From Scleropages formosus (lineage: Eukaryota > Chordata > Actinopteri > Osteoglossiformes > Osteoglossidae): a DNA stretch of 64,000 bases. Shown here piece after piece: positions 13,816-39,154 of the stretch. Every line of letters begins with the position of its first letter. Position 1 is the stretch's first letter. The notes under the pieces are model-generated. The model searched no databases and was not told the origin of the DNA. It was given only the letters and a program-made list of their open reading frames with translations. The position numbers and the translations under genes were made by a program. The stretch covers positions 9,817,332 to 9,881,331 of the forward strand of contig NC_041818.1 in assembly GCF_900964775.1 (NCBI RefSeq). The letters are read 5' to 3'.

Positions 13816-16800
13816 GCGCCACGTCTACTAGGCCGCCGCGTGTCCACGTTTGTTCTCTGACGCATGTGACGCACGCGTGATGTGTGACGCAAAGATGAAC
13901 GATAGCCGGAGAGGCTCCGCTAAACTGTACTTTGTTTCGATATAACGCGCACTTTTTTTTTTTAACCATACCATCCTAACCTACCTAGAGCGGGGACCCT
14001 CCGTTTTTACAGTAATTGAGTAATGCAACTGCATTGCAGTGTCGCACACTAAATATAATATATTTAAATATCTCAAGCACGACACAAAACACGCATGGCA
14101 TGATGTTTTATGTATGGCGTGTAAAAACAATTGAATTGTATGTGGCATTAATAAATACGCTTATTATTCAATGGACTCTTTGTATCGAAAACGTCGGAAC
14201 GGAAAGAACCGATGGCACGACCAAACAAGTAACGAATAAATGTGGAATTAGATAAAATAGCAGAATTCTAGTGAAAAACTTTGCGGCCAGCAGATGTCGC
14301 TATCGCTCATTGAGGCCCAAGAGAAATTACGTCATAGTTTAGCGGTCCAAATACTGGCGCACCAGTGGAACAGCCGCCACAGTGGGGTTCTTTGACCTTT
14401 ATATGGTCACAGTTCTGGTAGGACAGCATCGTATAAATGTTGCATTATTTTATAGCTATCTTTTTTTTTTTTTCATCAACGTGTAAATGGCTAGTAAGTA
14501 CTGGGAAAGAGAGGACTGCAAACTGGAATAGAATTTTGTATATTACATAAAGTAAAATATGTCCAGATTACTATTTTATGCCTCTGTACATAACATCAAG
14601 TTGTAAGAAAAAGGTATAACAAAACATGAAAGAAGTAGCGAGATAAGGAAGCTTAGTTTAAAGAGATTCAGGGCCCAAGAGTCAACAAAGTGCACAGGGA
14701 GATAACATACCTGCTCTCTGTGATCTCCTGATACATGGCTACAGGTACCCGCATCCCCAACCCAACAAGAGCTGACATGCTAAGACTGCAGCCATCCCCT
14801 CCCGTCCCCCCCAGCCCGTCATCCAGATTAAGGGGCCACCGAAGGCCTCGCGTCTCCATCTCGCTCAGTTCACTCAGCAGTCCTCTTCACCGGCGAGACA
14901 TCATGCGAATACGGGAGCGAGCAGCGCAGAAAAACAAGGAACGTATTTTGATGAGAAACTTACTTTCAAAACAGAGTGTAACGAACCAAAATATATTTTC
15001 CTGCAGATCGTCCTGCCTGAGCGTTATCACAATATACTTTTTCTTTTCCCCGTCTCGGGAAAGATACTATCATACGTACACATTCACGATGTCCAGATGT
15101 CATAAAACAGACAGACGCGCACACACAGCTGCTTCAACAAAAGAACCGAGGACTGGACATGGCGAGTTTTTATCATCGCGAAAACATAACACTTCATACA
15201 GATGCTGGAGGCAAACACAGGACAATGTTTATAGATGGAAATGAGAAGAAGAGGAGAGAAAAATAACTGGGAAGGGAGATAGGCGCCATGGATGGCGAGT
15301 GTGTTTGTGGAAGGGACTCGGGGACAGGAAAAGAAGTATTGTGCTTATTTGGTAGTTGCGCGGTCTGTGCGCTGAACAATTTCTATTTACAGTAATTGAA
15401 TAATGAAGGTCTGAGCCTGTAAGATCACAGCGAAAATGCCAAGATCAGTTTTACCAGGCTGCCCCAGTCTCTGGCTCTCCATCCCTGATGCCCAGTCTTG
15501 CACACGGAGCTATATTTAGTCCTGGCAATGTGCCCCGTCTTTGCATCAGACAGGTAGGATGATATCTGCCTGGCACACTCTCAGTCAGAGGAACTCAGTA
15601 ATTCAGGGACGCACACAGACGCAAGGCAAGGCAATACACACTCACGATCACTTTTTTATGGACACTGACTCAGCACTGTAACAGCATGGAGGGAAAGGAC
15701 AATATTATTTCTCATATTACTATGTTGCTTGTCCTGTTCTCCTTTGCTCTTGGCAAGCTTGGCTAATTATCACTCTGTTTGTCTTTCATTATGGCAAAGA
15801 GTGCTGAGAAACAGAGGAATGAAGAGGGTGGAGGGAAGGAATAGGTGGACAGATGAAATGGGAGAGAGTACAGAAGAACAAAATCGCAGTGCACAGGGAC
15901 ACACACACACACAGGGAGGACCAGAAATCACCCTTAGAACCATTTTCAAAAATAAGCTGTTTCCTTTAATATCTTTAACATTGTATCACTGTTAATGTTA
16001 ACATCATTTTTATCCATGTATCAACATCATTAATAATATTCTTTTTCACATTCACAATGAGATGATTAATATTGTTACCATCCATATATAACATGACATG
16101 ACAAATACACAATTTGTACACTTGCACAGAAAATAAATAGGGCACAGATGGTGTAGCAGCAATAATAATTGTCATCAATAAACACACATACACTGTACTG
16201 GAGTTTTGGGTTTGATTCGACATTGAGCAAATTACACACACTTAATTCTACGCTATACTTCTAAACCTGGGCTGGCAGAAGAACCACGTTGGACAGAAGT
16301 CCAATATTTCAACCAGATTGTTGCAGTTGTTACTGTTGAATACACAAGAGATTAAATGCAGAGGACGTCCTACACTTTATATTAAGTGCATTTAAATACG
16401 GGACTCTATTTATACGACGAAGTCCAGACTATGTTTTGCTTAGCCTTCCCATGTATTGCTGCGGTTCAATGTAAGCATGTTGCAACTAACATACCGGGAG
16501 GAAAAAGTCCCATCCAGTCTCACTGTCATGTCTGCAGTACACTGATGCTTTGGAGGAGACCCACCGAGGGTTTCACACACACACACACCGACACACACAC
16601 ACACCGAAGGTGTGTCACATCATCTACACGGCCGGGGGGGGGGGGGGCAACATCAGGACAGCACAGCGACTGCTTTAGATGCACAGATGCTTCCCAAGGC
16701 TGCATTCAGATGAGACATTATCGTGCATCTAGTGCCCGGGCATCTACCGCATCAATTAAACAAGACTGTGTTTAATGGGAACCCGTTACATTGGTCAACA

Positions 16801-18474
16801 GAAACATTAGCTCTCCCCACGCACCTTTCGCACTTGAAAAATCAATCTGCCAGTGCTAAGTGGACAAATGGTTTGTTAATCATGCAGAAACAGAAACCTG
16901 TGAATAATGAGAACAGAAATAAATAATAATTATAATAAATACAAATACTTTACACTTCTCAGAAATGATACAAAAACTGATCATGTTTGTCTCAACGAAG
17001 AGGGAAAGAAGTGGAAGTGAAGGCCCTGGGCTCTGGGACCGAGGGGGCCGAGGATGCGAGTCAGAGATTAGGGGCCTGCGGTGGCTCCGCCGAGCGATGC
17101 TCCGCTCTTTCCCAACCCAGCTGCGAACCCGGCTTCCAGGAACGGGATTAGAACTTTAGCCAAATGAATAAATTATTATCCAGCAAAAGAAAGTGGGTTA
17201 CTCCGATGACACAAGCTCGGCGTCCTTTGCATATTCTGCTCATAGGGTTCGGGATGGCGGGGCAGCGAGAAGCACGGGGGTGGAAGGACACACGAGGAGA
17301 CGAGCGAATATAACGGAGCGAGCGAAGGGAAAAGAAGCTGATGCACAAGGCGAAATGAGGGGCAGAAACGAGAGCCAAGAGCGAGAGCGGACACACCGCC
17401 CTGGGAAACATTCACGAGAACGTCCCGCTTTTACCCCGTCAAAGTCTAAAGGCAAAACGTCCAGCCTCATCCGAGGAGAGTTACTGAACACTGAAAACAC
17501 ATTAATTATTGCTCACGTTCCTAAGACACTCGTCCGCGGTGTGAAACACAAATGACTGCGGAACAACGAGAAGGAGAAAAAGCGCAGGAGTACGGAGAAA
17601 GAGTTAGTTTAACTCCAAAGTCCAGCTTCCAGCGTGTGTCCAAAGCACAGGGACGGTGGGGATTAACTCTAATACAGCTTCAACTCGCTCGGCAACATCA
17701 TTCGTCGGCGCGGCCGCACGGACGGCTCGCAAACGTCCCGAACGTGGCCCTGGGTAGGGCTATTGGGGGGACAAAAAATAAGCTTTGTGAGGCTGCGCTA
17801 AGACGAGTACCGGTGCGTGTCGCGTCAATCACGGCCCGATATATCTGCTCAAGTCCGGCGCTCGGCTTGGATGTGACCCGAGCCATAGAAATGCCGCACA
17901 TCTCTGGCCCTCATTTCCATCTAAAAAGTTAAGCTGTATACACAGTTTAATTCTAGGTGGAATCACAGTTGTAGTGGGGGAGGTTGTGTATGCGTGAGTG
18001 TGTACCTCTTAGGAACGGGGACGGGGGGGGGGGGGGAGAGTAGTAGCAACTAATGCTGATAACTCAAACACGCACGTAAAGCCTAACGCATCTGAACGAT
18101 GAGAAAGCTTGGGAAAATTATATTTACAGTAAAAACAAAAACAATGAGCAGTGATTTTAGCCTAATAAGCAGAGAACGTAGAAAGGGCACAAATTCTGTG
18201 CTTATTAGGCTGATGTTGCGTAATATTACCTCTTCATATTTATTAATAATCAGAGACGTGTCCACCTCGCGTAACACTTCCGAAAGGTGTTCGGGGCTCA
18301 TTCAGGTTCATTTCTTTTAATCCAGCACATTCTTTTGTGAACCTGCTCAGAGTAGAGGTATAACTTCCAAAACGGTTTCTTCTCAGTAAATTCTGCCTGG
18401 GGGGGGGTTTCCTAAATTAATTTCAGATCCACATCCACGCGGAGCCCACTGTCACACTGTCGTCGGTCACAAAC

Positions 18475-18502
18475 GGGGGGGGGGGGGGGGGGGGGGGGGG
18501 GG
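18475..18502. repeat. 28-base poly-G run
   Basis: Uninterrupted G tract in the gene-poor stretch between STX5 and VEGFB exon 6. Shorter G runs occur at about 18025-18036, 16627-16638 and 19465-19476; a (TC)n lies at 18730-18753. Confidence 0.95.
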
Positions 18503-21500
18503 CTTACTGATGTTTCCGGCTACAATCACTCGCTGATCATAGAAACCCGATGAAGAAAGGATTCCACGGAATCGAAACGAGTTGTCTAAGAGCGAATGAA
18601 AAGCGAAGGCTGTTAGAGAGATGCCATTTCTTGCCCATCTCAGCGTTGCTTTGTGTGTGAAATTTGAATTTTATGCGTTGCGAGACTAAATCAGACCCGA
18701 GGATGTTTAATGAGCAGCACCAATGGGGTCTCTCTCTCTCTCTCTCTCTCTCTCGCCCCTGACCTCTCTTTAAATTCAGCGCAGACATTCAGTCATACTC
18801 TGTAGGCGCCAATTGTGTAAATAACCGGCCGCTCAGAGCTCCTCTGAAAAGCAAGCATTGAGAGCCAACAAACATAACAGCAAGCAATACAACAAAAAAA
18901 GAAAACATTGCGTTTCCTTAAAACAGAGTGAATCTACTTTTGACAACCAGCCGAAGACGCGTGTATAGGCAACACAAACCACATCTCAACAGTAACATAA
19001 CTGCAGCGAGACGAAAAGAAACCAAAATTGTACAAATTAATATACTGCAAGCGGACAACGAAAAAGCTTTACGGTGGCGTGTGTTCAGAGTTCGTTTAGA
19101 TCACAGTTCTACACTTGTTGGCAAAGTCCTGAAATTGTCATCGGTGTCGGTTCTTCGAGTCAGTTTGTGCGTGTGTGTGTCTTTGTGTCCGTGAGCGTAA
19201 AGTTTTGCGGGTCATTTCAGCGTCGATGTGGCTGAAGTTAAAAGGCAAAGGTATTGATCGGGGATGTCCGACTGAAGGATCCTACAAAAACCTATTTGTA
19301 TGTGCGCTTTTGTGTGTGAGAATGTGTGTGTGTGTGTGGTCCTGTGGAAGAAAGCCAGCGTTCATTACTATTGGCATTCCCAGCGCTTCCCAACCAAAGT
19401 TAAAGACCCTTTCATTCATGCAAAGAAAGAGAGAGAAACAAAACAAAACCAACAACTCCTCTAAAGGGGGGGGGGGGGAGAAAAAAACAAGGATGAGGAT
19501 TCATTGATGGAGTTTGAGCCCGTCGAAGGGACACGCATCGAGAAAAAGAAAGACACGCAAGACCGCACCATTAGCCGCGTGGTAACCGAAACCATGTGGA
19601 CATCATTTCAAATTTGGTCTCTTTAAGAAAATTTAAATAAAAAAATATATACCTGATAGTATAAACTACACCTGCCTGTACACATGGGCTCGCCGGTTAT
19701 ATAGTTAGACAATACAAAGCGCACGGGGATGTGATTTCTTGAACATAAAAAGTCAGTTGTCATGTTGAAACGTACGCTCGTCCCTGCGTTGCTTTTAGCG
19801 GGAAATACTTTCCTTGCAGGACTCATTTCCCCGGACCGCTGCCGTGTTAGCGGTAAGCGATGAACGCGCAATTGTCACAAAGGTCAGCGGCTCCTCTGTC
19901 CCATGAGCTTCGTGACATCTTGGCCATCTACGGCAGGGTGGAACAGCCCCCTTCCCCCCAACAGCACAGCACAGCACAGAGACCTGACATAGTGCCCTGC
20001 TTCCCTGTGCAAAGCCTGCTGCGTGTTTACCGCCCGCGGGCTCACTTACCACCCGGTTACTGCCATCGCATAGTATTCACACCCTTTTTATTCTCATCCA
20101 GAGGTGTCATAGTGGGGTTACGTTGTACCGCGGGCGCAGATTCCTACATGCTCTGCTTTTCCTACAGCAATCGAACACTGCTTTCAGATGGAGAGCGGGA
20201 GCGAGCAGCTAAGTCCTCCACTTGGACAAAAACCGATCATTGCTCGGTAGGAACGGCGATATGATGGCGTGGATTATGAAGCGGTGGCTTAAAGAATTTG
20301 GCAATTGCTCGTTTTAAAGAGGCCCCGCTTTTTCCACGCCGCGCTCTCCAGGAGCTGCTTCTACCTCCTTCGGCCCGCCGTCGGCAGGGGGATTTCAACG
20401 GGGGTCCGCAGCAGCCGCTCAACGGGACACGGGCCGGTGCGCCCAGCCACTCTGACCTGGGTAATATCAGTCACCTGGGTCCTCGCGCGCAGGTCCACGA
20501 TGTCGGACGACCCTCTCGCGAGACCGACCTGCGCGTCGGGTCTCGCGCATCCGTGACCTCGTTCTCCCGGACCCTCCGTTCTCAGTCTCTGATCCGTGTC
20601 CCTCCGTTTACCCTTAAGGGGTCGGGGTGCCGTGGAAACATGGTCCGGTTTAGCAGCGGTTTGCCGAAAAGCTTTGCGATGGGACTCGATAACACACACA
20701 TATATATTCACGTAAGACTACTTGCAGCGATGGCTTCGAGAGAGCTTGAGAGGGAGACAAAAGAGGTGTGTGGCTTTCTGCGTGAGCACACACACCTCCC
20801 TGCGCTTATTGTCCTCCGAGGTCGACCCCGACCTTGTCTTCTCCTCTCCGTCACACAACTATTGAATGAGCATGATTTCTTCCGTTTCCTCCAACTCGTC
20901 GCTGTCTCCGGAAGGGCAGACGGGGCTTCGGCCCTTCACCGTCTCAGGGACTCGCATCTGGAAGGAAGGACGACAGAGCGGGAGGCTGAGTCCTGCGCTT
21001 TGTGCTACTGTTGCATTAAATGTTGCTTACCCAGCTTCCCCTCCCTGCACCACCAGGAGCCCCTGACATTTCAAAGAAGCCACTTCACTTTTACGCACGT
21101 TTTCATCACACTGACACCTACCGAGATTTTCCTACATTTACCTGCCACTTCTCCCCGAAGCATCCTGCAGCGTTAAGCGTGCGTGCAGCTCGGCGATTCG
21201 CCTATTTATACCGCCGAGCGTGATTTACCGCAGCGATTCGGCACGGGCTCCTTGCTCAAGGGCGCTAAAGCTGGAGGTGGGATCTGAACCCGCATCCTGC
21301 GAATCCAGATGCAGCAGCTCGCTCCACCGCACTGCTGCAGCCAAAACCGTCCTCGCTTTGAAATTGCAAACCATGAAACGGAGAGGAAAGAATACCCGTC
21401 TAAAACTATTTGTTCAAATCCCAGTGGACACATCGGCGAGGCTGGAGCAGCAGTGTAGAGTAGCTGGTGGTCTTCCAATGCGATGCGATGCGCTGTTTCC

Positions 21501-21567
21501 CACCCTGCTGGAGGTGTGCGTGCTGCCACGAACCTTCTGAGCCCACCCCACCTGCGGCTTCCCTCAC

Positions 21568-34618
<13,051 letters not shown>

Positions 34619-35423
34619 GTTGGCTTCCAAAAGGGACACAAAGTGGGAGCCTTCTGAGAATTAACTTGTCGCTTTCTTCTTCTTGTTCTTCTTCTTCCTC
34701 CTTTTTTTCTTTAATGTAATTGTATCAGCAAACTGCGCGGATTCGTTACATTTAAAGCTGTACCATCCATCCCCGGCGGGGATTAACCGACACCGAGGTA
34801 GGGCACGAAATGTCGAAAGCGCGGTGTGCAGCCGCAGCCTCTGTCACTCCACATCGCACGCGGACACAGGGCGCGCGCCCCCGACGCCTCCAATTTATAC
34901 CCTACTTTCACCCGCGCGCTCTCCAATGTGTCACTGCTTCCATTCGGGAGACGTACCCTAACTGGCCGCAGTGTTATTAAATCGGTTCCGTTTGTGTATC
35001 ATTACAAAAATACATACATTAATTTCTCTGACGAGCAAATACGTCGATTTGTTTTTTTTTTTTTTTGTCAAAAGTCCCGTCGTCACGTAGACTAATAATT
35101 GCGCTCGGCTGTATTTCCACTCGTGGAATAAGGCAGAGTTGTGGCGGTGTGGCAAACCGCGTCGAGCTGGCGAGACACACACGACCGAGGACGCGCCGAA
35201 GGTCCTTGAAGAGGCGCAGCGCGAGCGCGAGGCGCGCGTGGCCGGCGCGGGTCCCACCACGATCCGCGGCGGCGGGTCGCAAATCGGACAATTATCCTCT
35301 CGTCTCCGATCGATACTGATCCGCTCCAGCACGCGGGCTCCGGCCTCGAGCCCAGTCCTCGCGGGCACCAGGTTTACGGGGAGCTCCGAGTTGAGAGCGC
35401 GTATTCCCGCCTGCCTTCCTCAC

Positions 35424-35480
35424 TCGCTCGCTCGCTCGCTCGCTCACTCCCTCACGCGCTCGCTCGCTCGCTCGCTCAGT
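35424..35480. repeat. (CTCG)n tract in CpG-rich DNA upstream of VEGFB
   Basis: Two runs of ctcg repeats split by actccctcacg. The surrounding 34850-35960 is CpG-rich, as expected of a CpG-island promoter or first exon for VEGFB, whose start codon is at 34618. I see no clear TATA box. Nothing else is recognised between 34619 and 36300. Confidence 0.7.
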
Positions 35481-36300
35481 CCGCGCGCGAGCAGCATCGG
35501 GGTTCGTCTTCTCTCGCGCACAAACTTCCGTTTCGCATGGATGCGCTGCCGCTTCGCTTGTGTCTCTGCACACAGCCGGCGACAATAAGAGAGCACTAAA
35601 TCAGAAAGTTTCGTGAAATTAGTGTAACCCGTTTTTATTTAGTGCTGACGTCTAGAACAAAAATAAAAAGCGCGAGGAAACAAACTATCTCCGCGTACGG
35701 GTCTGAATGTTAACTTGTGCTACGTAGAAAAGAAGCAGCGCGCGCAAGATGGGTGACAGAGGGTGACAGGTGCCGAGGTGGTCAGGTGTGACGTTCCCTT
35801 TAACAGCCCCGTCCGCCGCTCAATCATTCACTCTCACTTTCTCCGCGGTCTTTTCACGCACTCGTGTGGTTCGCGAGGGGAGGAGGTTACAGTGGGCGGT
35901 CAGACACATACGACACACGTGAACCTGTCGGTGCCGCCCCCCGCCCCCCGCCGCGTGTGCCCTCGCCTTCCTGCAGCATATCGGCTCCCACAGCTGGCAA
36001 AGTAAACACTTTCACACTGACCGAGGGCTACAGCTTCAACGGCTGCTGGTGTTCAGGTGCTATTTATTTTTGAAAAGTCCCCAAATGGTCAAAATAGCGA
36101 GCAACAGCACTGTTATATACCGATTTTCCACTTTGAGAAACAGGTGAGGTGTGCAAGGTCCCAGTTATACGCTGCCAACCCCGAAGATACGTCGCCAGAC
36201 CCAAAGTCGGAGGTATTTTTGACTTGAAATCAAAAGTTACAAATAATTTTTTTAATTGTTCTTTCATAACAGGTGATTTTGAATACTGTACCAGCACATA

Positions 36301-37861
36301 CAGTCAGTGCATTCAGAAAGTATTCAGACCCCTTCACTTTTTTACATTTTTTTATGTTGCTGGCTTATGCTAAAATCGTTTAAATTCACTTTCTCCCTCA
36401 TCAGTCTACACTCGATACCACATAATAACAAAGCAAAAACAGGATTTTAGAAATGTTTGCAAATTTATTTAAAAAAAAAACCCCTGAAATATCACATTGC
36501 ATAAGTATTGAAACCTTTTGCCATGACACTTGAAATTTAGTTCAGGGGCATCCCATTTCTATTGATCATCTTTAAAGTGTTTCTGCACCTTGTTTGGAGT
36601 CCATCTGTGGTAAATTAAAATGATTGGCCATGATTTGGAAAGGCACACACCTATAAGGTCTCATAGATAATGTGAATCAGAGCAAAAGCCAAGCCATAAG
36701 GTTAAAGGAATTGCCTGCAGAGCTTAGAGACCAAATTGTTTCGAGGCTAATATCTGTGGAAGGCTACAGAAAATATTCTGCAGCACTGAAGGTTCCCAAG
36801 AGCACAGTGGTGTCCATAATTATTAAATAGAAGAAGATTGGAACAAACAACTCTTAAAGCTGGTCGTCTGGCCAAACTGAGCAATCGGGGAGAAGGACCT
36901 TGTTAAGAGAGGTGACCAAGAACTCAGGGGTAACTCTGACTGAACTCTAAGTATCCTGTGTGGAGGTGGGAGAAACTTCCAGAAGGACAACCATCACTGC
37001 AACACTCCCCAATGTGGGATTTAGGCAGAGTGGTGAGATGGAAGCCTCTCCTTAGTGTAAAATACATATGAAAGCCCGCTTGGAGTTTGCAAAAAGACAC
37101 TTAAAGGACTCAGACTGTGAGAAACAAGATTCTCTGGTCTGATGAAACCAAAATGAAACTTTCTGGCCTCAATTCAAAGTGTCATATCTGGAGGAAACTA
37201 GGTACCGCTTGCTACCTCTGCAATACTATCCCAATGGTGACACATGGTGGTGGCAGCATCATGCCATGGGGTTGTTTTTACAGCAGCAGGGAATAGGAGA
37301 TTAGTCAAGTTTGAGGAAAAGCTGAATGGAGCAAAGCACAGTGATATCCTTAATGAAAATCTACTCCAGTGCACTCTGGGTCTCAGACTGGGCCGAAGGT
37401 TCACCTTCGAACAGGACAATGACCCTCTGTACAACACAAAGACAACACTGGAGAGGCCTACTGACAACTCTGTGAATGTGCCTGAGTAGACCAGCCAGAA
37501 CCTCTACTTGAACCCAATCAAACACCTCTGGAGAGACCTGAAAATGGCTGTCCATCAATGGTCCCCCGCTGACAGAGCTTGAGAAGAATGGCAGAAAATC
37601 TCAAAACTTGTCGTGTCATACCCAAGAAGACTCAAAACTGTAATCGGTGCCAAAGGTGCTTCAACTAAGTAAGCGGTCTGAATACTTATGTCAATGTGAT
37701 ATTTAATTTTATTCTTAATAAATCTGCAAAAAATTCTAAAATCCGATTTTCACTTTGTCATTATTGGGTATCGAGTGTGGCTTGAAGAGGAGAAATAATT
37801 CAATTTTAGCATAGGGCAGCAACATAATGTGAAGGGGTCTGAATACTTTCTGAATGCACTG
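36301..37861 (+). mobile_element. Tc1/mariner-type DNA transposon, decayed
   Basis: Both ends carry the motif cagtgcattcagaaagta (36305 on plus; complement ending at 37861), and the similarity continues inward for about 190 bp on each side, including a second shared block around cactcgataccac. This is the long-inverted-repeat layout of fish Tc1 elements. A TA dinucleotide flanks each end (36299-36300 and 37862-37863). Four extra bases (cagt) sit before the left terminus. The interior, read on plus, shows transposase remnants: KVPKSTVV (helix-turn-helix region), FEQDNDP (the second catalytic Asp block of the DDE fold) and NPIKHLWRDLK. No open frame spans the transposase; several stops and shifts interrupt it, so it is non-autonomous. 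It lies between the VEGFB 5' end and the DNAJC4 3' end. Confidence 0.92.
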
Positions 37862-38223
37862 TATCTTTTACCGCACAGTGCCACATGTGTTCTACAGCAA
37901 TAAGAAAGCCCTGTGTTGTTAGGGGCGCAGCTGGCAGCTGTACTGCTGCATTCATTCCCTGTGCCACCATAATGTACACAGAGCATCCCAAATATTTTGC
38001 AGTATTGTAATCATCTGCAACCTGATTAACTTGTACTTTGCCAGCTACATTTGCTTCACACATTGAAATACAGTCCCCAGTACAGCCACCCAGTTTCACA
38101 TACCAAAAATCAGTATCCCAGCAAGGGAGTTTCACAATTTTTTTTTTTTCTTTAATTGAAAACTTTTAAACATTTTACTGAATCGTTTAGAAGAACTAAA
38201 CACCAAACATTGCACATATTTTC

Positions 38224-38229
38224 TTTATT
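38224..38229 (-). terminator. AATAAA poly(A) signal, candidate for DNAJC4
   Basis: TTTATT on plus, about 930 bp past the DNAJC4 stop. The stretch 37864-39154 has no other gene. Confidence 0.35.
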
Positions 38230-39154
38230 TTTTCTTAAACTTTTCCAGTGTAACACTGGTGGGTTCAACTGACAAGAGTAAGATCACCATAAAGTGCTTC
38301 TTGTTATGCACATGTAAAATACATAATTGAAGAATAAATAAAACTTGCAAAGATAGCTACTTATGAGTAACATTGCAATACTGGAGAGAAAACTCATGTC
38401 CTCAACCTTGCATTCTGTGTACCATTTTTCCTTAGTTCCTTGGTTATTTTTGCTTCTGAAATAGGCAACACAGTGGTGACACCAAGCCTCTGAGTTCCTA
38501 GTGTGGGTAACTGCATAAAGATACTGAATTCACCAGTGCAAGAACCTGGTATCTCTCTTCTCTACACACGTGATGAACCAGATGTTCATCACTACAATTT
38601 AGAATTCTGCTTTCATGAACCACCACATAAGTAATATCAAGATAAAATAAATAGCCATTCTTTTAAAAGCATAACAATAATACCAAGAAAAAGAAAATGT
38701 AAGTCACATAATGTCCTGATCTGTATAAGAGGCTTGGAGGAAAATTAAGTGGCTGTGCAAGTTACCCTTTTATTACTTGTGGAGATATGAGTAATTGCTT
38801 ATCATTTCACTTATTGGAGTACAATGAAAACTACGGGAAAATGTCCGTTCTCAGACCTAGTCTCCAAGGCATTATATTTCTTTGCATTTCATACTGACCT
38901 CTTTATGTCTTTGAAACATGTTCACAAGCCAAAACAATTCCCTCTCTCCAATTAGTTTTGCTGCGATTTTAAAAGTCTAATAACCCAGTTTCAGAATCAC
39001 CCATACAACTGTTTTCCCACTCAATTAAAATGCCCTGTCAAAGTCCACAATCCACTTAGTGCAGCCCCCCCTCCGACTACCCTCTGTACCACTGCTATTC
39101 TCCCTTAAGCCCCTACTCCTAGGGTCCCCACTTTTGGCCTTTCAGCTTCTGACC

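Noticed and set aside
20298-21176. 292-codon open frame on plus between STX5 and VEGFB exon 6
   Set aside because: No recognisable domain, low-complexity composition, CpG-rich DNA with few AT stop codons, overlaps a short repeat B piece, and no clear start context or splice structure.
37244-37489. Possible protein-coding gene (QDNDP motif)
   Set aside because: It is a fragment of the decayed Tc1 transposase inside 36301-37861.
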